From Adiantum capillus-veneris (lineage: Eukaryota; Streptophyta; Polypodiopsida; Polypodiales; Pteridaceae): a stretch of 64,000 nt of DNA. Position numbers and translations under genes: made by a program. Shown here one piece after another: positions 22,327 to 33,845 of the stretch (its first letter is position 1; every line of letters begins with the position of its first letter). The notes beneath the pieces were generated by a model that searched no databases, was not told the DNA's origin, and saw nothing but the letters and a program-made list of their open reading frames with translations. The DNA lies in the NCBI GenBank assembly GCA_014529385.2, contig CM043963.1, positions 81,919,912-81,983,911 of the forward strand, given 5' to 3'.

Positions 22327-24187
22327 ATCTAGCATCTGGTATGTGACTCTAGAAAGCCATCAAGTGACCAGCTCATTCCCTTTTGGCGATCATGATGGTG
22401 AGCTAAAGCTCTTGATAGGAACCAATCTCCTACTTAGAATTTCGGAATCAATCAACTATTCGCAATGCCTTCACATTGAGAAGCATGAGGAAGGAGAGCT
22501 ACTACAGTGTTTGTTGAGGGTCATGACCATATCATCACAATAGCTCAGGAGTTAGAGTAGGGCTTTGATGAACAACCACGCTCTCAAAATGAAGGAATGA
22601 ATGCCAATTCAAGGAGGAGAAGGGGTGAGGAGCATCAAGCCTCTCAACATTCAATACATTCAGTGTTTGTTGAGGATCATGATGATATCATCACAATAGC
22701 AGGAGTTAGAGTAGGGCTTTGATGAACAACCACGCTCTCAAAATGAAATTAATGCCAATTTAGAAGGAGAAGGGATGAGGAGCATCAAGCCTTTCAACAT
22801 TCATCACATTCAAGAAGATTACATTCAGAGAGAGTTGAGAGACGCTCTCATTCACATGGATCTTGGCATTCATGTGGGAAAAGCAAGGAAAAATTTCATA
22901 ATAATGTCAATGATGTCAACAAATAGAAAATCACACACAAAATCTCGTCGAGGGAAGAAACCTAACACAATTACAGAGACTAATGACAACTACAATAAGA
23001 GAGATGGGAAGCTGACATGGACCATCAAATCAAGCACAGACATCGAGAGAGAAAACCCTATCACAATGATAAATCTAGATGTCAAGAAAAGGAATCAATT
23101 GTCATAAATCCAAACACGGTGAACAGTCTAGTGATCTGAAAATTGGTTTCCTGCTTTCAAAGGCAGCAAAAACGAGGTTCAGATGTTAATATACAATTTC
23201 CGTCAATTTTTGTATGGTAGCACGTGTAAATTCTCTATGGCTACATTTAACAAAACTCATGTTGAAGTTTTAGATAACTCATAATAGTCTAAAGTCATGG
23301 TATTTACTAAGATTACTGTATGATAGTAGGTGAGCGCACAATAGGGCAATTTTATAAGGAAAAGAAAGTAGATTTTGCAAAGAAGGATCTCATGTATAGG
23401 GGTTAAAAGATAGTTTGGTGCACTCAGGTGATGTATCCCTAGTACTACTAGTGACTCTCCAAGGAGTCTGAGAGTGAGTCAATTATTTTTTCATAAATTT
23501 ATTACTATTGTTGTTCTAAATCATTTGAAGTTGGTCAAGTTAGGAGTTATCTTTAAAATGGACAAGCTATTGTAGCTAGGTGGACTCTAGGTATGCTCTT
23601 TAATAGATATCTATGATGGATCGTGTTCATGCTTAGATGTGTTGCATTAGTGCATAATGAAAAGAAAATCTCTTTTCTTTATAATCTTCCTTATGTATGA
23701 AAAGTTTCAAGATCTACAATGATGTCACGAATCTGATGAAGTATATCTCTCAAGCATAGTGTAGACTTGACATCTGCTGCTGCAAGATGGAGATACGAAA
23801 ATTTTGGACACACTCGTGGTGAATTATGTCATTTAATTCGCAAGTAGACTAGTCAAGTACTGTGGAATGGTTTTGTTACAAAAAGTGGATCCAATAGCAT
23901 CAAGTCTATCTCTCATTTCAAAATGGTGATACTTGAGAAACAAGTATGTATTTTGGTAAGTCTTAAAGGAATTCTAATTATTGAAATATAACTATTACCA
24001 TGCATAAAGGTCTTGACTCTTTGTGTGATGAATGAAAATTTTGTGGCTATGAACATGATTTTCTCTCTGTAGGCTAGAGAGAAAGGTGCCTAAATCAAAG
24101 ATTAAGCTAATGAGAACGGCAAATCAAAGTTTTGGAAATAGAAATTTACTCTTGAAACGTCCAAAAGTACTTAGAAATATCCTAGGG
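22327..24187. repeat. dispersed repeat R, copy at 22 kb
   Basis: Nearly identical to 924-2774, including the internal tandem doubling (period 157 bp, from about 22504). Beyond 24187 it continues into sequence absent from the other copies, where they have the G9 run and copia DNA. Left of 22327 the flanks also differ. So the shared boundaries define a unit of about 1.86 kb. Confidence 0.8.
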
Positions 24188-25493
24188 ATTCAAATGTATC
24201 TTGCATGAGAGAAATTCCTAAGGATTGCTAGTTCGTCTGCTCAACGTATACAATGGGAAACCACTTCTTTAGAATGCCTCTCTCTCAGGAGATCCACCGC
24301 AAAATGTGTAAGTGTAGCATGTGAGCTCATCAGTAGGGATTTTGATAATTTAAAAGAGTAACAAAATTACCTTTACAAGTGGGATAAAAGTAGAATTTTG
24401 AAAAAAAATTTAAAGGTTAATGAAGAAAAAGGGATCATTCAATACAGGGTGAAATGTGTGTCTAAAGGGATTTTAAAGTAACATCTTGAACACATTTTTT
24501 ACGGGTGATTTTTGAAACGTGGATCCATTAGAGACTTTCTAGAGGCTCACCACATATACATCTCCTACATGCTAAAGAAACCTACGATACAATTCGATGG
24601 TAGAAGGTGGAATAACATTTTCTCCATTTATCATGTAAATACAAAGCGTGAAAAGTAACGAAAGAAGATGATGTTAGTTTCTTGTTTCCAATATGTCAAT
24701 GGTCATGATTGTGATGCTCAGATGACAATTTGGTTCATTTGTATCATAAGCAGTAAATATGACATGGTTATATGATTTTCTCTTAAAAGTTCGACTACCT
24801 AGGTTATGTTCTTTTGCTTTGTTTGGCGTGAGTGGCATAACAACTTACAAGGCTTGGGTGCTCCTAAACTTAACTATAACCATTGATTGGGTTCTCTCAC
24901 TAGTTTGTATTTAGAATCCTTATGATCTTCGAGGGAGAAGCAGCTCCATAATTGGTCTATGGGGCTAGGTTTAACTGGGAAAATTTATTTACAATAGGTA
25001 AATAAGATTAGATGGTTGGATGGATTGATCCTACATGCACGCAAGGTTCTTACCCCATATGCACCCAAAAATAAGAAGGAATATGATGCTCTCATATAAA
25101 TCCATGAATTACGTTGCATTTACTCTTTTCTATCACAAGAATTGTGCCAATATCCTGCACACAATGTTGAGTGGTCCATGGTTGTTGCATTCTTCTCTAG
25201 ACATTAGGATACTCAGAGGACACTATATGAATTTTCATCATTTCAACATTTTCACGCACACATACACACACGAGATTGTTGATAGAAAAGTTCTTATAAG
25301 TATTGAAATTACATTTTAACTTGCAAATGAAGACTTATATTCCCGTATTAAAGTTGCACTATCCACTATCCTCTTACATTACATACTTAATAGTGCTAAG
25401 TTGATTTGCAAGTAGACACTAGCTAAGCTTTATACATTTCATTTTTACCTAGAGACATCCTAATCCTACACTAAATCTAGAAAACCTCAATAG
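24188..25493. other. no gene recognised
   Basis: AT-rich sequence with short, non-overlapping reading frames and no recognised domain or repeat. The frame at 25035-25319 has no distinguishing feature. Confidence 0.5.
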
Positions 25494-25803
25494 TGTTGGA
25501 TGCTAATTAATAATCCATTGAGCCTCTTACTTTGTCTATTAAATTATATAAGAATGTTAGGAAGACACAATAGATGAGACTTAGATAGAACCCAAGATGA
25601 CTATATTGATAACAAGTACAAGTACTGTGATACAAAAACTCTTAAGAGATACAAGCTCGAGACTAGCTCAAGATATGAGTGGAGATTAGACTTTTAGGTA
25701 TAGACATGAGTGATAGGAGAGGCTAAATCTAGTGAACGAATAGAGTGTGGATTGCCTAATCCAAGACTGATCGTACCAATTTAGCCCAACATTTCCTCCC
25801 TGC
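25494..25803 (-). mobile_element. possible minus-strand LTR with polypurine tract
   Basis: On the minus strand GCAGGGAGGAAA is followed by TGTTGGGC at 25791, and the segment ends CCAACA at 25494 (298 bp). TGTTGG...CCAACA termini next to a purine tract are typical of a copia 3' LTR. No second LTR or target duplication is found, and the adjoining internal sequence (25804 upward) shows no RNase H. Confidence 0.45.
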
Positions 25804-27029
25804 ATCTCATAGGTAGTCATCCTTTGAGATGAACTTTGAGAGGAGGTAGAAGAAGAGAATTTTAACGTCGTAGGAAACTAGGTGGACCTCGGTAAATGAG
25901 AAAAACAAAAATATTGTATGTCCCAACATGGTTATTGCATGGCTTAGAGGTTGACCAAATGGTAGGTGATGGTCTCGAAATCCTCCTTTTCAAAAAGACC
26001 CCATCAAAAGAAAATCGAGGCAAAATAGAAGAGTGAAGGGTGAAAATAGGTTTTTTTGGATGAAAAACTTGCGGAAAAGGGGGATCTGACCACCTATCAA
26101 AAAGGCACAGACGTTGTCTGAACCCTTGGGATACAAAATCTTGATATAACATACTTGAAAGGGGGAAAACCTTCCAAGGTTTATTGGATGCCAATCAAGT
26201 TCCTAACACTCGCTTTTGAAATTCGGCTCATCCTTTTCCATCTAGTCCAGCTTGTTGAAACTTAGCAAGCCATCAAAGTGATGGAGTTGTGGCTTGAAGG
26301 CTCCATGAATGCCTTGCTTTTAGCTTTGAGTGTGGACAAGATAAGCCTCTTGAGAATTCTCCCTTAAGAATTAGATTGTAAGACCCTTAGTTAATTTTAC
26401 AGGCTTATCAAAGCTTTTTAGTCGTTTACAGAAGCCGATACTGAATGCCAAAGAGCTAGAGCATCTTGTGGGAGAGCTTGAAGAGCAACCTAAGGCAGTG
26501 CTGAGGTTTCGAGAGGTGCCGAGGGGTGTTAAGGCGATGTCAAGGATTCAGAAGCGCAATCAGGCCGTAGGATATCGGAAAGCAACGAGGGCAAAGCCAC
26601 AGAGCTAGTGCTAGAGAGGACGAGGGGCGCTTTAGGCTCCTTAAGGAAAGCATAGGCTCGCTCATGAGAGCGATGGGAGAGTAGATAGCGCTGGCAAATG
26701 AGCGGGTCGTATAAGCCTCGAGTTATTAACTCTATATTTTTCTTACATACCATAGTGGCTCGTTTTCATATCTACTGCCTAGAATCTTCTCAGACTCTTA
26801 AACCAATCGACTTTAGAAGCCACAGTGCTATCATCATCATTATCATCAAGAATCAAGCTCGGCCACACAAAAAGAGGGGAATCTCGTGAAATACCCCATA
26901 ATAAAAAAATTCCAAAAATCATGCGCACATTTTATTCCCTACCCTTGATCAAATCGAGGGTGCCCACAATACAATCATGCTTACTTTCAACCATAAATAG
27001 AATTTCTTGAAGCACATAAAGACGTCAAA
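25804..27029. other. no gene recognised
   Basis: Contains a 110-codon minus-strand frame (25862-26194) and a Ser/Arg-rich minus frame (26529-26753). Neither resembles a known family. A GA-rich stretch near 26460-26660 is the only compositional feature. Confidence 0.4.
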
Positions 27030-27480
27030 GTTTCCCTAAAGTGGATATAGCCATGTATCCCTCAAGTGATTGCCTATAGAAGTGACAGTATAGATGGTTC
27101 TTAGAAGATGGAAGTATGCATCATACCACGAGCCTCACTCTGGAAAAACTACAATTTGCGAGTAAAGCACACAGCATCATCCTTGGGATTCTCAGAACGC
27201 TCCTGGTTGCACAAAACACAACCTTCACATACGTGTTTCAATGGTGCCTCGAGAGGAGACAAGGCAATAAATTCTAAATAACCAAAACAAGCACGCCTAA
27301 GTTGTAGCTTTCACATGTTAAATCTTCCCAATGTATCTTGTGAGCATTGAGCTTCTACCACCAACGAAACAAAGTGCAAGATGCCACAATTCTATCACCA
27401 AAAGTGAGATCATACACGGTACTTCTATCGTCCACATACTTGACTACAAAACAAAAAATTTTAAGTGTAAGTAGTAGACA
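27030..27480 (-). pseudogene. copia fragment: protease end to integrase zinc finger
   Basis: The minus-strand frame reads VKYVDDRSTVYDLTFGD at about 27390-27450. Further on comes a stretch equivalent to the GAG-pre-integrase domain, with SPLEAP and HVCEGCVL (about 27216-27260), the Cys pair of the integrase HHCC finger. Multiple frame changes. It is a sister of the fragment at 21307-21900. Confidence 0.65.
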
Positions 27481-29467
27481 ATAGCTGAGCTTTATTCATT
27501 TCATTGTTACTACCAAAGACGTCCTGTAATAAAAGTATGGCACTCGAGCATTATCAGTTAGTGTAGTTGGCACACGTGTCACAAACTAAAGACCAAGCAA
27601 GATCCCACACTAGTCCATCCACCAAACCTCAAACCTATGTTTTAACAAATGATCAAATAGCTGTGTCGTACCAACAGTATCACAAGGACAACACTTTAGA
27701 GAAGACCTTTGAAGATCCCAAAATATGCCAGTTTTAAGAAGACACCATCAAGTTTAGCCAGAAAATTTGTAGAACTTGTGATACCACCACCCTCCTAGAC
27801 CATTTCTATGGGAGAAAATATCATGTCATGGTGATGAAGCAAAATTCCCCATACCTTTCTAGAGAGGACAATAGGTCTGATGGTAATAAGACTTAATTTT
27901 TTAAGGATTTTATAACTCTTACATTGCCACTCTGTTGGTCAATCTCTTGTGGACGTATTTTAACAAGGAAGCCTTTCTGTTGAAGTACGTAATAAGAGTT
28001 TCTACGGAAACATCAGACAAATGAAAATAAACAAAACGACAGCGAACTAAACTGCTGATTTACAACAATTCTTAAAATTACATAAAACCCCATACAAGAG
28101 AATTTTAAGTAGGGATGACAAGCCTAGGGGCGATTTTCGAAGCCCGCGAGCCTTTGCATGCTTGTTCCACTCCATACATTCACAATGTATGTGAAGCTGA
28201 CATCTGCCGCATCAGCGAGCAGGGATCCACCATCTGATTGCAGTGCAGCTAGCAAGAGCGTGAGGTCATGAGACCAAATGCTGCCCCTGTCTTGCCACTG
28301 AAAGCTTGCACATGCCTTGCATTTCCAGGGTGTTGAGACCGCCCGAACAGATGGTGCGCCTAGAAAAGGTTTCCTTTGTTTTGGGTGAATGCAAGTGAGT
28401 CACATTGGCTTCATGACCCTAAGAACTACTCTTGGACAGGCAGTCTGAACACTACCTAAATAGGCAGGTTGTCCTCTTCATATTGAGTTAGACACTTTGT
28501 AAGATCAGCCAAGCAAAACACAAATCTTTTAAGGCAGCAAACTGCATCTTGATCCTTATTGGCATTCAAAGGAACGCTCCGTTTACAGCCTGCAAAGGCA
28601 TAAAAACCATTCCATTCTGTCGTAGACCAAGCACCAGGTAGTTTTCGTCCCTCCCCCCTCAACTCAAAAACTGGGCACCTTACTGCAGCACAAAGTGCAA
28701 AGAAGAGACTTGAACCAGCGGCATGGTACAGCGCAGCCAACACCATGGTTGGATGCAAACCGACACACTAATACGAGTCATGCACAAGGCTGCCACCTCA
28801 CGTGAACAAGAAGGTGTAGGACTTTTCGCCGGACCTGTGTTCCATCTGAAGCCACCGATAGTCTACGCAGGCAGAAATATATATATTGGACATTCAGGCC
28901 TTTTGACATAAGAAACAGCTGTGTATGTCTCCCCAGGGGTAACCAAATTTAAGTCCAGCATGTGGAGGTAAGATATGATCTCCAGCACCAAATAACCAAT
29001 CTGAACAAGCAATGCAATGAACTTTCTGCAAAATCAAACACATCAGATAATATTTTTACTCAAATATCACCACCATATACCCTTCAAGATAAAACAAGTC
29101 ACCAATCAAGGACAAAGAAATCTGTATAGACTTTAGCCACACCTATTCCCACAAAATCAAAGACCTCATATAATGCGCAGAGCCAAACACAGAACAGATC
29201 ATGGAACGCGGGCGATACATCCAAAGAGATGTCCATTCAACTATACAAGTTTTTGAGCTCTAAAAATCTGTTTAGGGTTTCAAGAATACTATGTGAGTGT
29301 ATGCATGTGGGGTTCATTGACACCCTGCCAACATTGTGCGGCTATGTACAAAACTGTCCAGTCAATCGTAGAGGGTAATTCTCACCAAAAAAAATGAACA
29401 ATATTCTTCTGCAATGTGAGGCAAGCCGCAAGATAAGCAGTGCTAAAAACTCTTACGAGACTATGAA
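27481..29467. other. no gene recognised; 3' flank of the mRNA-export gene
   Basis: 27.5-28.1 kb is AT-rich. 28.1-29.46 kb is less AT-rich and may include 3' untranslated sequence of the gene on the minus strand. A 100-codon minus frame (28456-28758) and a 62-codon plus frame (28723-28911) overlap each other. I do not recognise either and do not call them. Confidence 0.4.
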
Positions 29468-30981
29468 TTAAAGGCCATCACGTCCAGGCCAGCGCATTGC
29501 ACCAGTAGGCACTTGTCGTCCTCTGCTTAAGCTAGCGAACCGAGAATCCAATGTCTGCAAGTTTCGTTGTGAGCCACTGCTCTCCATCTTATGAACCATG
29601 AAAAAACGGGATGAATTAGACATTAATTGCATCATTAGAAAAGCAAGTCCTTTGGACATATACAGAAAATTGATACCTTTTCAGAACGGGAACTCAACCT
29701 AGCAGCAACTCCACCCTTTCTTGCTCCAGACAAAAGCCTTCTGAACAAAAACAAGGCCGCAAAAATTTTATCCAAAGTGCAACAAACTTCATGTCAAAAT
29801 CAAGTAAGAGCCTCAACCCGTGCTACTTTACCATGAACCTCACATCCAGCAACATTAAACATCTAATGAGTTAAAGCACAACAAATGATATTCACCTTCT
29901 TAGGTCATGGGGAACAAGCACTTTGATGTTCGGGGTAGTTTCTCCAGATGCACGAGTATTTTTGTTTGACCGCTTCCTAAAAGAAGTGTTCCAGCAGATT
30001 AATGGTTGATGCTTCCACTACAAAGCTTCCTATCTCAAGCTTGTGAGAAGACAATACCGGTTCCTTTTCTTCATTTTTGCCCTATCATTCCTATATGCAG
30101 CCTTCTGTGCTGTGTTCCTTGGTGCAAGAATGTTAAACTCTCTGCCGACACGTCTTGATTTGGCAATTCTTCCCTGCTCAGGATTTAGTCTTAAGAACAA
30201 AATCTGTTCGCACTGCTATTGTACTTGAGCACAGATCAAAGAGATCATTCAACCTGTTGGACTGCTGAAGGGCGAGTTGCTACAGAATCTTGGCATGTAT
30301 TTTTCCTCTTCAGTTTTCTGGTACTCTTTCTCTTCTGGGTGGACAGCAAAGCCTGCTGAAAAATTCATAATCCCATAAAATATGACTAGCATGGCAAAAT
30401 GACCCAGCTGAAGGTTTACCTTGCGCTGCATCTTCTTTTGCATCTTGATGATGTCATCTGCAAAGCAATGAGCAAAAATTTAAAGTTCCAACAAGACCCC
30501 TAATTGAGAACGTTTAGACGCGATCACAGACAAACAAAGCTTATTCCTCTTAAACAAGAAAACTAATCTCCCTCAGAACCCTGCCGACAAATAGCTAGAA
30601 CTACCATTTGACAGATGAACAATAAACATCTCACTCTTTGTCTACACTGCCACTTTTCCTACATGCTCAAAGAAGTAAAGCTTGTTCTAGAGGCCACATT
30701 CATGGGGCAGATCTGCAACGACGTGACTGAAGGGAGCCGTAAAAGAAGAGACTCTCTGCAGAAAACTACCATGAAAATAAATTTACTTTCTTCTGCTCTC
30801 CACAAACTAGTCAGACAAACAGCTTAGAATGACAAGAAAAGTCCCACCGGTTTCTCCCTTACACTCGAAACCCTAGCTATAGATAGAGGAAAAGGCGAAG
30901 AGAATCGCAGAAATTACCCAGAGACATGTCGACCTTGCGTTCAAGACGCTCAATCTCCGAAGCAGCGGACGTCGTCTCCAT
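29468..30981 (-). CDS. UAP56-interacting mRNA export adaptor-like protein, seven exons
   Basis: Exons on the minus strand: 30918-30981, 30420-30457, 30254-30355, 30058-30203, 29896-29976, 29677-29740, 29468-29587. All introns are GT-AG, all phases agree, and the joined frame is 615 nt (204 residues plus TAA). Residues about 17-25, DMSLDDIIK, form a canonical UAP56-binding motif; its second half is created by the exon 1/2 junction. The rest is very basic (KRKSTRKLKRK; KMKKRNRKRSN), with a C-terminus MRWPGRDGL. Proteins of this design (animal UIF; plant UIEF) link the DEAD-box helicase UAP56 to mRNA and export receptors in the nucleus. The motif is seen; the family assignment is from memory and the function is inferred. 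It is the only unbroken host gene in the window. Confidence 0.75.
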
Positions 30982-31140
30982 GTCACAGCACAGAAAAACT
31001 TGGAAGTGCAGAAAACTAGACGGCGGTTTTTACTCTTACTGTGCTCGCATAGAGATGGAGACGGTTCTCTTTCGTTACGAGTTCAATCAAGGCTGCGTCG
31101 GTAACGCTAGTCTTGTAAAAAACTTAGCCACTTTTGTGGC
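30982..31140 (-). promoter_or_regulatory. likely 5' UTR/promoter of the export-adaptor gene
   Basis: Sequence upstream of the minus-strand ATG (30981). It has a more balanced base composition than the AT-rich DNA beyond 31140. No clear TATA box seen; the extent is inferred only from composition and position. Confidence 0.35.
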
Positions 31141-31690
31141 TTAAAATATTTCAATACTATGTTAGTTATGTAAATAGAAAATGTGTTCAAGGAGTTATGA
31201 TCAACACTCAATATGAGTTGATAAAAAATAGTACATATTTAAATGACGGTTTAAAGATGTCTTTTCATAGTCATCTTTTACAATTAATTTGTGCGGATGA
31301 AAAAAAAATATATTCTATTTTGAAAGTAAATCAAATCATTGTTACGCAAGCCCAAATTCTTTGAAAAGTCTCTCAATATGTATGTGATAGATGCACCAAG
31401 ATTTTTTAATCCATATACAAAGACTGCCGATATTTTTTACTTCTCCAAGATAAATAGTGAAGTGTAAATTTACGTATAATTTGCTAATTTAAAAAAAGTA
31501 AAAATTTTATTTTTAATATTTTCATGTAAATTGTGTACTTAGAAATCTTTCTTATACCTTGAACCCATAATTAAGAAGTTTCATGAAATTTTGATGTCAT
31601 ATACGAAAGTTATGTTTCATTCACTAGAATCATGATGTGAGCCATTTATGTGGCTTCAGCCAATTCTGCGGCTCATTACAAGTCTAGTGT

Positions 31691-31722
<32 letters not shown>

Positions 31723-31923
31723 TCCAAACTTAATTATCTTTTCCTTGGTACCTCTCGGGTTCAAAGAGTCGTTGGATTGAGGCAATGGTCAAAAAACTAG
31801 TCTTTTTTTTTTCTTTTAAAGCCGTTGGAAGCTTCGCTCCGACTAGTTATAATGGATTGCACCCACTCACCCACATGTTTAGGGGTTGAACGATAGTGGG
31901 TGCGCTTAGAGCCCCTCGTCTTT
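31141..31923. other. AT-rich intergenic DNA with a short CT tract
   Basis: No gene. A (CT)12-type tract lies at about 31697-31721 and a T-run near 31804. Confidence 0.6.
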
Positions 31924-32331
31924 ACTTGGTTGGCCTTGTCGTCATAGTAGTCAATATGTGAATTGGTGTAAATGTGTAAATAATAGTTATAGTAGTTAAT
32001 TTGTAAATAGGATACTGTGGGTAAATTGCTTGATAAGTTTTTGTAAACGAAAAAGACAAATCAAAGAAAACATAGAAGATTTTGTGAATAATATTTATGA
32101 AATCAAGTATTGTTCACAATATTTGATACTTGGTTGGCCTTGTCGTCATAGTAGTTAATGCGTGAATTGGTATAAATGTGTAGCTAATAGTTATAGTAAT
32201 TAATTTGTAAATAGGATACTATGGATAAATTGTTTGATAAGTTGTTTTCTAAATGAAAAAGATAATTCAAAGAAAACATAAAAGATTTTTTGAAAAATAT
32301 TTATGAAATCAAAACCTCATTTTTTTTAAAA
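31924..32331 (+). repeat. 204-bp tandem duplication
   Basis: ACTTGGTTGGCCTTG begins at 31924 and again at 32128. The following 200 bases correspond with scattered substitutions. Two copies, no coding content. Confidence 0.85.
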
Positions 32332-33350
32332 AGCATGCATGCAATCTCTCCATCAAGACAAAGCACTAACTTTATGAGTAATGTCTACACTTGAAGTTTG
32401 TATTGCAAAACATCTTGCTTGTGTAGTGCATGGTCTACATGAGTGCCATATGGAAGTATGGTGAGGGGTCGGCACAGTGTCTCTCCAAAATTTATAAGAA
32501 ATGGAAGTCGTGCCCTACCTCGGTAGTCCATTTCATACTACATAGTCATATTTATGTGAGCAAGGCTCCTACTGGCTATCTCCTATTTTTATTCATTTCT
32601 TTTCGAGATTCCTCTGGATTCCCTCCCAACCCAACTTCTTGCCACTGTGGAGGCTTCCACCTACACCTTTAGTCAATTGAAAGGACCGTATTCGAACCCT
32701 CTACCAGCGGCCCAATGTTCTAAGAGGACCCCCCTAACCAAGGAAGCGGGGATGCTGAGTTGACTTATTCAGCTAACCTATGCTAAAAAAAACTCTTCAG
32801 TCCGTACTCGTCTCCTGTGCACGTGCCCACCAACCTCAGTTCGTGCCCGTCTCCTGCGCGCTTGCCCACCGCCCTCAGCCCGTGCTCGTCTCCTACATGG
32901 CCACCTGCTGCCTACTTGTGTGCACATCCTCTCCTCTCTCACTGCCGCGTTGCCCAATTCCCTGGCAGCGTATCGTGTTCGATTCTATCTAATTTATGAA
33001 TTTATGTGATTGGGTACCCCATACTCATGGTGTTCGAGAACAAGTTACGAACTTGAATTCCTCTTTGATTGTTTTGTATTCGAGTTTATGGCATGGACAT
33101 GTGAATTTCTCTGTTGTAATTTCGTATTCTAGTCCTTGCCACAACCAGATCGAGCATATCCTACAATTAACATGTTCCAAGAGAATACATTTTGAATACC
33201 CAAGCTCATTAAGAACTTTGTCTTTGTTCCTTTATAGGTAGCTTTGATCTCTAGCCAAATATAAGTGCCTTACCAAATGCATCCTTGTTCCACTCTAGCA
33301 TGTCATACAGAGAGAATCCACCGCAAAGTATCATGTTTCATAGCGAAGCA
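32332..33350. other. no gene recognised
   Basis: Short frames only. At 32780-32920 a Cys/His/Pro-rich stretch is made of a roughly 36-bp tandem motif (CGTGCCCGTCTCCTG-like units). Nothing assignable. Confidence 0.5.
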
Positions 33351-33354
33351 TGGT

Positions 33355-33845
33355 CCTTTGCTATTGCCTTGCAACTCTCTCCTCTCTTTGGCTTAAGCAG
33401 ATTGTGTTAATGAAGCTCTCTAGAGTAAACTGTTTGGATTTCTTACAATTTCCATAGGTGACACATCAATGGAATACCTTATTTTCCCTCTTAAGAAGGT
33501 TGGCTTGTCCTCATTAAGCTCGGTTTCAAATACCTTTCTAACACCCTCATCTTGATAGCTTTCCATCTCTTGGTTGAATTCATTCTCTTTAGTGGTCGCC
33601 TAGAAGAGCCATTTTCATCCTCTTATGTGATGGTAAACCTAGAAAGCCCTTTGCGACTTGATGAAGGCTCATTTGTACTAGAGAGATTAGATTCCTCATC
33701 CAAAGATTATCTTCTTTTCATTGATAGAAGATCTTGCCATGTCTATATTATGGTCCACCTCCTTCATGGAAAGGCTGATTTTATTCCTAGTCAAGGAAAG
33801 AATTACTAACCACACTTCTTTATGTGTCTTCATAACATCTTCTAC
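33355..33845 (-). pseudogene. PRP22: PRP22/DHX8-type DEAH helicase fragment (S1 end to pre-helicase region)
   Basis: Minus strand, high to low coordinates. DVMKTHKEVWLVILSLTRNK and then ISLSMKEVDHN (about 33840-33740) match the C-terminal half of the S1 RNA-binding domain of PRP22. RRPLKRMNSTKRWKA (about 33600-33560) matches the conserved linker. ELNEDKPTFLRGKIRYS, then IDVSPMEIVRNPN (about 33520-33430) and AKERREL (about 33390) match the stretch just before the helicase core. PRP22 releases spliced mRNA from the spliceosome. At least four stops and two frame changes; no helicase domain follows. The family was recognised from memory of conserved blocks. It is a gene fragment, perhaps captured, with no sign of function. 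Confidence 0.75.

Noticed and set aside
25862-26194. 110-codon minus-strand frame
   Set aside because: No recognisable motif; isolated among stops.
28456-28758. 100-codon minus-strand frame downstream of the export-adaptor gene
   Set aside because: No recognised family, overlapped by a plus-strand frame, and no splice or promoter context. More likely untranslated sequence.
32690-32790. tRNA-like or SINE promoter on the minus strand (GGTTCGAA-like B box)
   Set aside because: Only a B-box resemblance. No convincing A box at the right spacing, no poly-A tail and no second copy seen.
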